Positions 8,311 through 17,113 of a stretch of 64,000 nucleotides of DNA are shown here, in pieces (positions within the stretch are counted from its first letter, which is position 1; every line of letters starts with the position of its first letter). The position numbers were made by a program, and so were the translations under genes. Source of the DNA: an uncultured Oceanospirillaceae bacterium (GTDB lineage: Bacteria; Pseudomonadota; Gammaproteobacteria; Pseudomonadales; Balneatricaceae); NCBI GenBank assembly GCA_937138495.1, contig CAKZPE010000092.1, positions 1 to 64,000 on the forward strand, given 5' to 3'. The notes below the pieces were generated by a model. The model saw nothing but the letters and a program-made list of their open reading frames with translations. It was not told the origin of the DNA and searched no databases.

Positions 8311-9008
8311 ATTCTATAAAAAGCATTAGGGATAAGTTAAACGCACCATTGGATGGATTAGTCTTTTTTTTAAATCCTTTCACATATCTAATTTTGAGAA
8401 ATTATCCTGGTGTTTTAGAAAAAGCCAACGCTATTAGGTTTGATGGTGTTTTACTGTGTAAAATATTTAAAGTTTTAGGGTTTGAAAATGTCAGAAGAGA
8501 AAGTTTCGATAATACATCTTTAGCACCTGTGGTATTTGAAAGTGCTTGTACTGAGAATCAAAGAGTTGCGATAATTGGGTCTGAACCTGATGTAATTGCT
8601 AAGTTTATGGAGTATCTTGGTGATCATTATAATGGTTTAAATGTTGTGTATTATAGAAATGGATATTTTGATAATGAGGAAGATATACACTCATCGCATG
8701 AAGCTTTAATAAAATTGCGAGTTGATTTAGTTATAGTTGGAATGGGGGCAGGTAAACAAGAAGAGTATTTAGTTGGGCTTAAAGATAAATCTTGGAATGG
8801 TGTTGCGTTTACATGTGGTGGGTTTATACACCAAACGGTTTCGAATGGGTTTGATTATTACCCTGGTTGGGTTAATAAATATAATTTACGTTTTTTATAT
8901 AGGATATATGATGAGCCATATTTGTTAAAAAGGTACATGATAAGGTATCCTCAGTTTGTTATTGTTTTTATTAAAGATGTAATATCCTATCTAAAAGATC
9001 GAGGCTGA
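8307..9008 (+). CDS. WecG/TagA/CpsF family glycosyltransferase (GT26)
   Basis: A 233-residue member of the WecG/TagA family, which transfers N-acetylmannosamine(uronate) or a related sugar from UDP donors to polyprenyl-linked acceptors. The family core is visible: RFDGVLL, VAIIGSEPD (about 91-99), VDLVIVGMGAGKQEE (about 145-160), AFTCGGFIHQ and the terminal PYLLKRYMIRYPQF segment that lies close to the membrane. It starts at GTG, overlapping the upstream stop by 4 bp, and ends 1 bp before the next ATG. It is the second of only two recognisable glycosyltransferases in the cassette besides the initiating enzyme. Confidence 0.85.
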   Translation: MNSIKSIRDKLNAPLDGLVFFLNPFTYLILRNYPGVLEKANAIRFDGVLLCKIFKVLGFENVRRESFDNTSLAPVVFESACTENQRVAIIGSEPDVIAKFMEYLGDHYNGLNVVYYRNGYFDNEEDIHSSHEALIKLRVDLVIVGMGAGKQEEYLVGLKDKSWNGVAFTCGGFIHQTVSNGFDYYPGWVNKYNLRFLYRIYDEPYLLKRYMIRYPQFVIVFIKDVISYLKDRG

Positions 9009-9009
9009 T

Positions 9010-10272
9010 ATGAGTCTTTCTGAAAGAGCGAGGCTTGTTTTTTACTCGTGCTATTTTATGGCGGGTATGGGGTTTTTTGCGGTTTTGTTTGTGCCTCAGG
9101 ATAGCAATTTACAAGCTGTCGGTAGTACGAAGTCCTTTTTGATTTCATGGCTTTTACTATATGTTTTTAGTTTTTTGACTGTTCTAAAATGGCAGCCAAA
9201 GTTTTCAAAAGTTTATTTTATTGTTTTTTTTGCTCCATTATTTTTTGTTTTTTCTTCTCTTTGGTCGGAGCAACCTTTAAAGTCTTTTGTCTATTCTTCT
9301 TCAATGCTTTTGAACGGTGTTTTTATAATATCATTATTGGCATATTACTCAATCGATGGCTTAATAAAATTTTTGGTAAATGTTTTATTTGTAATGGTTG
9401 TATTAAGTCTAGTCTTGAAAATTTTAGGTGCTGATTTTGTTAACTATATAGACATCCATTCTAGATTGACAGTAATTGGTACTGAACCGATAAGAGGTCT
9501 TTTTAATCATAAAATTACAGCTGGCTTGTATTCAGCCATTGGTCTTGTAATTTCATTATGTATTTTTAGTGGTTTGAAACGGGTATTGTATATAACCACT
9601 TTTTCTGTTTTTAACTTGCTAACAGGATCTGCTACTGGAATTGCGATGTGTGCAATAGGTTTGGTAGCTATTTGCTTTATTAGATTTGCTAGATATTTTA
9701 AGGTTCAAAGTAATGTGTTTGTATTTATTTTGATTGTTTTAACTATCCTAGCAATATTTGTATCCTATAATTATTTGACTACTATACTAGAACTGTTAAA
9801 TAGAGATCCGACTTTAACTGGTCGTACTCTTCTTTGGTCATGGGCTGTAAATGTTATCAGCGAGCAGCCTGTACTTGGGTGGGGGTATTTAGGATATAAT
9901 GGTAGTTATTTGGCTGGTAACGTAGCAGAAACATACGTTCAATTTGAAAATTATAATGTCCCGCACTTTCATAACAGCTATCTTCAGGTTTTAGTAGAAG
10001 GTGGGTTAGTTGTGTTTATTCCCTTGATTACTTGTCTGTTTATTGCAATTAAATTGTTTTATTCAGAATTAAGTGGTACCTCATCAGATAAATATTACCT
10101 TGCAGCTTTAGCTGTACTGTTAGTAATAATGGTAGCTGGAATCTTTGTGAACCTAATGTATAAGTATAATGATTCGATTTCTATGATATTAATGCTCTTT
10201 ATATCATATTCGTATAAAGTTTATTCATCGAGAAAAAGTGATGGTTATAAAAAAAGATATTCTTCTAAATAA
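9010..10272 (+). CDS. Wzy-type O-antigen/exopolysaccharide polymerase
   Basis: A 420-residue polytopic membrane protein with about 11-12 hydrophobic segments. The O-antigen ligase/polymerase signature is in the second half: LTGRTLLWSWAV, QPVLGWGYLGYNGS and a periplasmic loop with VPHFHNSYLQVLVEGG, where HN is the conserved pair. It probably polymerises repeat units flipped by the Wzx protein encoded at 11496. It starts 1 bp after the stop of the WecG-type gene and is followed by a decayed gene. The low GC content and Leu/Phe/Ile-rich codon use match the rest of the cassette. Confidence 0.8.
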   Translation: MSLSERARLVFYSCYFMAGMGFFAVLFVPQDSNLQAVGSTKSFLISWLLLYVFSFLTVLKWQPKFSKVYFIVFFAPLFFVFSSLWSEQPLKSFVYSSSMLLNGVFIISLLAYYSIDGLIKFLVNVLFVMVVLSLVLKILGADFVNYIDIHSRLTVIGTEPIRGLFNHKITAGLYSAIGLVISLCIFSGLKRVLYITTFSVFNLLTGSATGIAMCAIGLVAICFIRFARYFKVQSNVFVFILIVLTILAIFVSYNYLTTILELLNRDPTLTGRTLLWSWAVNVISEQPVLGWGYLGYNGSYLAGNVAETYVQFENYNVPHFHNSYLQVLVEGGLVVFIPLITCLFIAIKLFYSELSGTSSDKYYLAALAVLLVIMVAGIFVNLMYKYNDSISMILMLFISYSYKVYSSRKSDGYKKRYSSK

Positions 10273-10274
10273 AT

Positions 10275-11506
10275 CGATGCTTATTCCCATAGGTTTTATG
10301 ACACGTCATCAATAAGTCTTTCGGGTGAATTTATAGCTCTGTTTAAATTCCCATATGAAATTTCAGTCCAAGTTATTTGGAAGCAGGGACGCTTAGTGTT
10401 ATCAGAATCTCAGATGGCAGCATTGTTTATGAGCAGGCAACGTATGCATGGGATAGCCATTTTGGTGCACAAGTTCAATGGGGCTTAATCGATTTTTATC
10501 TGTTTTATAACATTATTGATGAAGTTCACTAGGTTAAAGGGGTTAAAGTTAATGTTTTTGAGGATGATGAGTTTATATTGGATGTATTTACATGCTTTCT
10601 AATTGTGGAGATTACTCAGTCTCACCATGCTTAAAAAGATAGCTTTAGTATAGAAAGGTTATGGTGTAAGCTTTCCATTATCTTAGCTGGATGAAAATCT
10701 AGGGGCAGTTTCTGATGATGATTTATTTTTAACAACGCTTAGTACTGGTTCGAGTAAATTATTACTATCTTTCTTTGATATATATTCTGCTTTAAAAAAC
10801 GAACTCTATGATTTAAATATGAGTGAAGGTGGTATGGTTTTCATGCTATATGGAGTCCTGATAATGCGCATGTTTTTTTATTTTAAGATGAAAGGAAAGG
10901 AAATCTAAACATACAAAGAACTATTTGCTAGTGATGAGCCCTGATGGTTCAGAGTTAAAGATTGTTATTGACCCGAAACAGTGGAAAGGTGGGCACCATC
11001 CTAATTGGGTACCAAATAGTACAGAAATAATAATGAATTTAATATATAAATGTAATAATGTAAGATTTGGTATTGTTTATGATTATCTAGAAAAAGTTGC
11101 AAGAAGACTAAAGGTTAGGTACTTCTCAAACTCTCAAATATTGCGTGTTTCCATTATTAGTATGTTTACTGGGAAAGATAAATCTTATAATTTTGGTTCA
11201 TATGGCTCAGGATATCCATCTTTTAATCCTAAATATAATTATGTTGTGACAGATTGATATCCTAATGAGAGAGTAGCTAAAGATAATGGACTTGTGCCTA
11301 TTCGATATCTGGACGAGCATAATGAAATTGAAATTGCATTATTGAATACAACGCCTCAATATCAGGGGGCTGATAATGAATGGCGGATCGATCCCCATCC
11401 AGCTTTTTCTAGATGTGCTGTATACCTTACATGTAATATCATGAATAAAGTTAAGAGGTGAGTTGTTGTATTTGATGTTTCTGAAGTGAATAAGAATGTT
11501 AAATAA
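10275..11506 (+). pseudogene. Decayed TolB-like/oligogalacturonide-lyase-like propeller gene
   Basis: No intact ORF spans this 1.2 kb, but translation in shifting frames gives a continuous resemblance to a beta-propeller protein: YDTSSISLSGEFIALFKFPYE, then VIRISDGSIVYEQ, SPDNAHVFF, MSPDGSELK, GGHHPNWVPNSTEIIMNL, GSGYPSFNPKYNYVVTD, IDPHPAFSRCAVYLT and VVFDVSEV. At least three in-frame stops (for example near 10530, 11257 and 11460) and several frameshifts interrupt it. The repeated SPDG/HP-F-P pattern is that of TolB-like or oligogalacturonate-lyase-like proteins sometimes found in polysaccharide loci. Its 3' end overlaps the start of the flippase gene, as expected from an originally coupled operon. 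The longest remaining ORF is 10925-11257. Confidence 0.75.
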
Positions 11507-12824
11507 AAATATTATTAAATCAATACAGGCGTTAGCTTTAAAGATAGTTGCGGGCTTACTGAGTTATCTTGTTTTTATTGTATTAGCCAGAATTTTGAGT
11601 GCGGATAATTATGGTCAGTTTGCAGTATACTTTTCCGTTTTAATGTTAGTAGCACTTTTTGGCTCACTGGGGCAGTCAAATTTTTTCCTCAAGCAAGTAG
11701 AGATAACAAGGTTAAATGGTTTTAGTGATAAAATTGTTTCATCTTTCTCATTATATACAAATATAATTGGCATTTTGATAGGTGGAATTATATGGGCATT
11801 TTTTTTAATTTATCAATCTAGCAACTCCATCATTGTATTTCTTGTAGGTTTGCTTTTTATATTTCTCTTTTCCATTAGCCAAACTTTTATGGGTATGTTG
11901 CGCTCATATGGTTTAGTTAATTATTTTGTCTTTGTCAGAGATGTTCTATGGCGATTGTTAACTTTGTGCATGGTCTATTTTCTGTATGTTTTTAGTGCTG
12001 AATTGGGATATGAAAGCGCACTTGTTGTTTTTTCAATCGCTTTAATTATTCCTGTTACTTTTTGTTTGTCTAGACTGTATTATCTTGGAGTTTTATCTTT
12101 CAATTTTAATGATTTTAGTTATGGGTGTAAGAGAGGTTGGCTTAAAGTAAGTTTTAGTCTCGCTATAATATCTATTGTTTCTTCTTCTGATGGCTACTTA
12201 TTTAATATATTGACAGGTTATTTATTTACAGTTAAAGAGGCAGGTGGTTTTTTCGCCTCTCTAAAAACAATTGAGCTAGTAAGTGTGTTTCTAATGGCTG
12301 TCAGTCTTGTTTTTTCAAAAGATTATGCATATCTACTGGCCAGAAGAAATGTTGTTGCTTTGCAGAGGAAGTGTAATATAGCTATAGTTACTCAAACTGT
12401 CCCAGTTTTATTTTGCTTTTCTATTATTGTTTTTTTTGGGGATATAGTGCTGAAGTTATTTAATGAGAGTTTTGTAGAGTATCTAACTTTGTTAAAAATA
12501 ATGGCTGTAGCAATGTTAATAAATACTTTAACTGGAAGTACAGGTTCCCTAATGCAATTAGGTGGCTTGCACTGGACTCATGTGAAGCTACAAACTCTTT
12601 CTATCTTAATAGGCATACTTTCTGCTTTCCCTTTATCAATATTGTATGGAGTTGAAGGTATTGGGTGGGCTTACTTAGTTTCTAAAATTATATGGAATTT
12701 TTTAGCAGTATATTGGATTAGAAATAAAATTGGCATAGACCCTTCTATATTTGCATTTTTCGGTAACTACAATGGTTGTAATAAATTTTTACAATCTGAT
12801 ATTAAACATATGAGTCCAATATGA
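11496..12824 (+). CDS. Wzx-type polysaccharide flippase
   Basis: A 442-residue membrane protein with about 12-13 transmembrane segments, of the polysaccharide-biosynthesis/MATE-like superfamily that flips undecaprenyl-linked repeat units across the inner membrane. The N-terminus is family-typical (SIQALALKIVAGLLSYLVFIVLARILSADNYGQFAVYF), and GSTGSLMQLGG and the VEGIGWAYLVSKIIWN segment near the end also fit. It overlaps the remnant upstream gene and shares an ATGA overlap with the pyruvyl-transferase gene downstream, so it belongs to the same operon. AT-rich like its neighbours. Confidence 0.85.
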   Translation: MLNKNIIKSIQALALKIVAGLLSYLVFIVLARILSADNYGQFAVYFSVLMLVALFGSLGQSNFFLKQVEITRLNGFSDKIVSSFSLYTNIIGILIGGIIWAFFLIYQSSNSIIVFLVGLLFIFLFSISQTFMGMLRSYGLVNYFVFVRDVLWRLLTLCMVYFLYVFSAELGYESALVVFSIALIIPVTFCLSRLYYLGVLSFNFNDFSYGCKRGWLKVSFSLAIISIVSSSDGYLFNILTGYLFTVKEAGGFFASLKTIELVSVFLMAVSLVFSKDYAYLLARRNVVALQRKCNIAIVTQTVPVLFCFSIIVFFGDIVLKLFNESFVEYLTLLKIMAVAMLINTLTGSTGSLMQLGGLHWTHVKLQTLSILIGILSAFPLSILYGVEGIGWAYLVSKIIWNFLAVYWIRNKIGIDPSIFAFFGNYNGCNKFLQSDIKHMSPI

Positions 12825-13897
12825 AGATTAGCTTTTTTAGTCCTAAAACACAGTTTGAAAATATTGGTGATGTTCTAATTAATAGGGAGTTAATATCGCT
12901 AATGTCCAATAATTCAGATGTTGTAGTGGATTTAAGTAGAAGTCCTGAAGGCTTCGGTAGAGAAGTCGATACTGGTAGCGAAAATGTCAGGTTGAAAAGC
13001 TATGGTTTTATTTTTTTTATTTTTTACATTCTTTATACTAAATTAATTCTAAGAAAAGACTGTTATTTTTATTTAAGTCCGGGTGGGTATTTTGGTGAGT
13101 TAGGATTTATTGCTTTTTTGAAACAGCTTTTAAATAATGTATTGTTGTTGTTATTTAAGATTTTGGGGGTTAAGATTATTGCAATGGGCGTTTCATATGA
13201 AAGGCTTGGTATTTTTTATAAGGTTATCTTGAAATTTAGATCTTTGTTACTTTCGAAACACTATGTTAGAGATCAGGTCTCACTAAATTACATACGGTCC
13301 TTAGGATTTAAATGCAACGGAGTTTTACCTGATTTAGCATTTAACATTAAAGAAGATGATAAAAAACAGCCAAGGCTTAATAAGAACGCTTTATTTTCTT
13401 TTAGAGTGGATCAATGTCCGATTCAAAAAAAATTAGTAAAAAAATTAATTATGCATCTGCATCAAACTGTCGATTCTAGCATAGATTTTGTTTTTTATGC
13501 TCAAGTTGAAAGAGACATTGACTACATGAAAGAGCTGTTTAGTGAGATTAGATTGCTAGATTTTAATAGTAATCGGCAGTGTCAATTTATTAATCAGGAT
13601 AAGTCTATTAAGAATGCTTTAGACACTCTTTCGAAATCAGATCTTGTTTTATCTAATCGTTTACATGTCCTACTATTTGCGATTAGTGTTAATTCTAAAG
13701 TTCTACCTTTTATCTACAAAGGATATAACGAAAAAATAATAGGGCTGTTTTCAGATTTAGGGTTGGAATCAAAAGTTAATAATTTGGAATCATTTGAAAG
13801 TATAAATATAGATGAAAATGTGATTACTAGTAAATCTTCAGAATTTTCACAAAAAAATAAAGAACTGCGTGAAAAATTTTCTTCAATTTACTGTTAG
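12821..13897 (+). CDS. Polysaccharide pyruvyl transferase family protein
   Basis: A 358-residue cytoplasmic enzyme of the family that transfers pyruvate from phosphoenolpyruvate to sugars in exopolysaccharides, producing a pyruvate ketal that adds negative charge. The N-terminal FFSPKTQFENIGDVLINREL, the SPGGYFGELG stretch, VRDQVSLNYIRSLG, and the SNRLHVLLFAISV region near residues 285-297 (the family's S-R-x-H signature) support this. Its ATG overlaps the flippase stop (ATGA). It is the last gene of the rightward cassette and ends before a strong terminator, with AT-rich codon use throughout. Confidence 0.8.
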   Translation: MKISFFSPKTQFENIGDVLINRELISLMSNNSDVVVDLSRSPEGFGREVDTGSENVRLKSYGFIFFIFYILYTKLILRKDCYFYLSPGGYFGELGFIAFLKQLLNNVLLLLFKILGVKIIAMGVSYERLGIFYKVILKFRSLLLSKHYVRDQVSLNYIRSLGFKCNGVLPDLAFNIKEDDKKQPRLNKNALFSFRVDQCPIQKKLVKKLIMHLHQTVDSSIDFVFYAQVERDIDYMKELFSEIRLLDFNSNRQCQFINQDKSIKNALDTLSKSDLVLSNRLHVLLFAISVNSKVLPFIYKGYNEKIIGLFSDLGLESKVNNLESFESINIDENVITSKSSEFSQKNKELREKFSSIYC

Positions 13898-13901
13898 TAT
13901 T

Positions 13902-13927
13902 AAAAAAGCCGCATAAGCGGCTTTTTT
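13902..13927. terminator. Bidirectional rho-independent terminator
   Basis: AAAAAAGCCGC-ATAA-GCGGCTTTTTT, an 11-bp stem, sits between the convergent pyruvyl-transferase and galE genes and can terminate both. Confidence 0.92.
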
Positions 13928-13943
13928 ATTAAGTAATAATTGA

Positions 13944-14960
13944 TTAATATCCCATCGGATTCTGCTTTTGCCAGTTCCAGTGGTCTCTTACCATTTCTTC
14001 CAGCGTGTACTTGGTTTTCCAGCCCAATTCTTTTGCTGTAAATGTCGGATCGGCAAAGAACTCTGCGATATCACCGGCACGGCGTTCTGCGAACTTGTAA
14101 CTGATAGTTTGTTCAGTAACTCGCTGGAAGGTATTAACTACGTCGAGAACGGAATATCCGTGACCTGTTCCCAGATTGTAGGCAACGCAACCGTGGTTAC
14201 CGGAGTCTTTAGTGATTTTTTGCAGCGCTGTCAGGTGGCCCTGTGCCAGGTCTACGACGTGAATGTAATCGCGGATACCTGTTCCGTCCGGAGTAGGGTA
14301 GTCGTTGCCAAAAATGCTCAGGCATTCGAGTTTGCCGCTGGCCACCTGGGCGACATAAGGCATCAGGTTGTTTGGTATACCTTCAGGATCTTCACCAATT
14401 TTGCCTGTATGGTGCGCGCCAACCGGGTTGAAGTAGCGCAGTAAAGCGGTATCCCAGCGTTCGTCTGCCAGTGCGGCATCGCGGAGTACTTCTTCTACCA
14501 TGAATTTTGTGCGGCCGTAGGTATTGGCTGGTCTAAGTGGGAAGTCTTCCCGCAGTGCAGGCGTATCAGGCTCGCCGTAGACAGTCGCTGACGAGCTGAA
14601 TACAAACTTGAAGCATTCATGTGCTGCCATTACTTCACACAGTGTAATGGTTGCGGCCAGGTTGTTTTGATAATACTTCAGCGGGAACGCCATGGATTCC
14701 CCCACCGCCTTATAACCAGCAAAGTGAATCACTACTTCGATGTCATTTTCTCTGAAGATGATATTCAGCAGTTCAGCGTCCGCTACATCACCCTTGGCAA
14801 GGCCCGGGCGGATGCCAGTGATGCCTTCGATACGGTTAAGGACTTCCGGTTTGGCGTTACTGAAGTTATCGAGGATGAGTACGTCGTAGCCTGCTTGAAT
14901 CAGTTCTACGCAAGTGTGGCTGCCAATATAGCCGGCGCCGCCGGTAACCAGAATTGTCAT
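13944..14960 (-). CDS. galE: UDP-glucose 4-epimerase GalE
   Basis: A 338-residue short-chain-dehydrogenase-type epimerase that interconverts UDP-glucose and UDP-galactose, supplying precursors for the polysaccharide. The NAD-binding GGAGYIGSHT is at residues 7-16, followed by SSSATVYGEP and the catalytic YGRTK (Tyr and Lys of YxxxK). ALLRYFNPVGAHHTG, SIFGNDYPTPDGTGIRDYIHV and NLGTGHGYSVL are all typical of GalE. Length equals that of the E. coli enzyme. AGGA precedes the ATG. GC content is that of the chromosome, unlike the adjacent cassette, which makes galE a probable border gene of the exchangeable region. Confidence 0.96.
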   Translation of the reverse strand: MTILVTGGAGYIGSHTCVELIQAGYDVLILDNFSNAKPEVLNRIEGITGIRPGLAKGDVADAELLNIIFRENDIEVVIHFAGYKAVGESMAFPLKYYQNNLAATITLCEVMAAHECFKFVFSSSATVYGEPDTPALREDFPLRPANTYGRTKFMVEEVLRDAALADERWDTALLRYFNPVGAHHTGKIGEDPEGIPNNLMPYVAQVASGKLECLSIFGNDYPTPDGTGIRDYIHVVDLAQGHLTALQKITKDSGNHGCVAYNLGTGHGYSVLDVVNTFQRVTEQTISYKFAERRAGDIAEFFADPTFTAKELGWKTKYTLEEMVRDHWNWQKQNPMGY

Positions 14961-15039
14961 GATTTGTCCTTACTGCCTTTATCAGGCTATCCGTTTTTCA
15001 GAGCTAAATTATACAGGTGTTTCGTGCTGCTGATAATCG

Positions 15040-15120
15040 CTATATCAGCGATAACAGCCACTTTCTGAAATACTCAGCCCCCTGTTTGGGGCGGGTCGTT
15101 TGTTCCGGTTCCAGCATCAG
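15040..15120 (-). pseudogene. Duplicated 3' end of a LysR regulator gene
   Basis: These 81 bp match positions 18207-18287, the last 27 codons of the LysR gene on the other side of cysD, with about 76 identical bases. On the minus strand the copy still reads MLEPEQTTRPKQGAEY and onward to the same stop. Homology begins exactly at the stop codon and fades just beyond 15120. The cysNC-cysD pair is therefore bracketed by direct repeats, pointing to a duplication or integration event. Confidence 0.85.
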
Positions 15121-15211
15121 TAACCGGGTGAGGAGCTTGATTATTTGCATGCTTCAGAGCGCTGTCGCTTCTAGAAGAAAGTGTTATCGCTGGGATTATC
15201 AAATTAGATGG

Positions 15212-17113
15212 TTAAATAATTTTTTGATCTTTTAAGAAGTTGATGATTATTTCTGCTGCCTGCACAGGTGTCATTGTTGTTGTCCGGATTTCGCAATCAG
15301 GGCTTGCAGGCTCTTCATAAGGGGAGTCTATACCGGTGAAGTTTTTAAGTTCGCCGCGCCGTGCCTTTTTGTACAGGCCTTTTACATCTCTCTCTTCAGT
15401 AACTTCCAGAGGTGTGTTTATGAATACTTCGATAAATTCACCGTCTTCTACCATTTCTCTGGCCATTAGTCGCTCAGAACGGAATGGCGAGATAAACGCG
15501 GCCAGTACGATCAGGCCTGCATCTACCATCAGTTTAGCAACTTCTGAAATCCGCCGGATATTTTCCACACGATCCTGATCTGTAAATCCCAGATCTTTGT
15601 TAAGACCGTGGCGCACGTTATCGCCGTCCAGTAAGTAAGTATGGTGGCCAGAGGCGACCAGCATCTTTTCAACCTGGTTTGCGATGGTTGATTTGCCTGA
15701 GCCTGAAAGGCCCGTCAGCCAGATAATGCAGGGCTTCTGCGACTTCAGTTCAGAGCGGATCTGTTTATCTGTATCAAGGTGCTGTTTGGTAATGTTGGTG
15801 CTTCTGCGCAGAGCAAAATTGATCAGACCGGCACCCACTGTATTATTGGTCATCCGGTCTATCAGGATGAAGTTGCCGGTGTCTTTATTGTCTGTGTATG
15901 GATCAAAAGCGATGTCCTGATCCAGGCTGATATTACATTGACCTATCCCGTTCAGTTCAAGCTTCTTGGCTGCGATGTGTTCAAGGGTATTAATATTTAT
16001 TTCATACCTGATTTCAGTAACGCTTGCTTTTACCGTTTTAGAGCTTGTCTGCAGAAGGTAGTTTCGTCCCGGAAGCAGTGGGTCTTCATGCATCCAAATG
16101 ATGGTTGTTTGAAACTGCTTGCCCACAGCGCAGGGTTCAGAAGCTGAGGTGATCATATCGCCTCTGGATATATCAATTTCATCCTGTAGAGTTAACGTAA
16201 CTGACTGACCTGCAACGGCTCTGTCGAGATCACCGTTGTAGGTAGTAATTGTGTCGATTGTGCTTTCTTTACCGGATGGCAGGGCGCGGATTTTATCGCC
16301 CGGTGAAACGATGCCGCTGGCAATTTGTCCTGCGAAGCCCCTGAAGTTCAGGTCAGGGCGGTTAACCCATTGCACTGCCATTCGGAAGGGGGCGTTCTGC
16401 ATATGCTCATCGTTTATCTGCACCGTTTCCAGATAGTGCATTAGGGGGGTGCCCCGGTACCATGGCATGTTGCTGCCAGGTTTTGTGATGTTGTCACCGG
16501 CGAGTGCAGAGATAGGAATAAAGGTGAGCTGCCCGGTGCCAATTTTTTTAGCAAATTCGCTGTATTCTTCCACGATGGTGTTGAAGGTATCTTCAGAGTA
16601 ATTGACCAGGTCCATTTTGTTGATCGCGACAACGATGTGGCGAACGCCAATCAGTGATATCAGGTAGCTGTGGCGGCGGGTCTGGGACAGGATGCCGTAA
16701 CGGGCATCAACCACCAGAATGGCAGCATCAGCAGTGGAGGCGCCGGTGATCATATTACGGGTGTACTGCTCGTGGCCCGGTGTGTCCGCAATGATGAACT
16801 TGCGCTTATCTGTTGAGAAGAAGCGGTGAGCAACATCGATTGTAATACCTTGCTCACGTTCAGCGGCAAGGCCGTCAACCAGCAGTGCCAGGTCTGTCTT
16901 GTCTCCCTGAGTACCAAACTTTTTAGATTCTGCTTCGACTGCCTGAAGCTGGTCTTCGAATAGTAATTGTGATTCAAATAACAGCCGGCCGATTAAGGTA
17001 CTTTTACCGTCGTCAACACTGCCGCAGGTGATGCAGCGTAACAAGCCTTTCTGTTCATGGTTCTGCAGGTACTGAATGATGTCTTCTGAAATCAGATCGG
17101 ATGAGTGTGACAT
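15212..17113 (-). CDS. cysN: Bifunctional sulfate adenylyltransferase large subunit / APS kinase
   Basis: A 633-residue CysN-CysC (NodQ-type) fusion. The N-terminal half is an EF-Tu-like GTPase with GSVDDGKSTLIGRLL (about 31-45), DTPGHEQYTRN, NKMD and the beta-barrel domains; with CysD it makes adenosine-5'-phosphosulfate. The C-terminal part, from about residue 455, is APS kinase, with GLSGSGKSTIAN, LLDGDNVRHGLN, and FISPFRSER, giving PAPS. It is needed for sulfate assimilation and for sulfating glycans; the nearby polysaccharide locus makes the second role conceivable, though no sulfotransferase is visible. Its start overlaps the cysD stop by one base (TAATG). Fusion length is normal for NodQ-type enzymes. 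Confidence 0.96.
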   Translation of the reverse strand: MSHSSDLISEDIIQYLQNHEQKGLLRCITCGSVDDGKSTLIGRLLFESQLLFEDQLQAVEAESKKFGTQGDKTDLALLVDGLAAEREQGITIDVAHRFFSTDKRKFIIADTPGHEQYTRNMITGASTADAAILVVDARYGILSQTRRHSYLISLIGVRHIVVAINKMDLVNYSEDTFNTIVEEYSEFAKKIGTGQLTFIPISALAGDNITKPGSNMPWYRGTPLMHYLETVQINDEHMQNAPFRMAVQWVNRPDLNFRGFAGQIASGIVSPGDKIRALPSGKESTIDTITTYNGDLDRAVAGQSVTLTLQDEIDISRGDMITSASEPCAVGKQFQTTIIWMHEDPLLPGRNYLLQTSSKTVKASVTEIRYEININTLEHIAAKKLELNGIGQCNISLDQDIAFDPYTDNKDTGNFILIDRMTNNTVGAGLINFALRRSTNITKQHLDTDKQIRSELKSQKPCIIWLTGLSGSGKSTIANQVEKMLVASGHHTYLLDGDNVRHGLNKDLGFTDQDRVENIRRISEVAKLMVDAGLIVLAAFISPFRSERLMAREMVEDGEFIEVFINTPLEVTEERDVKGLYKKARRGELKNFTGIDSPYEEPASPDCEIRTTTMTPVQAAEIIINFLKDQKII

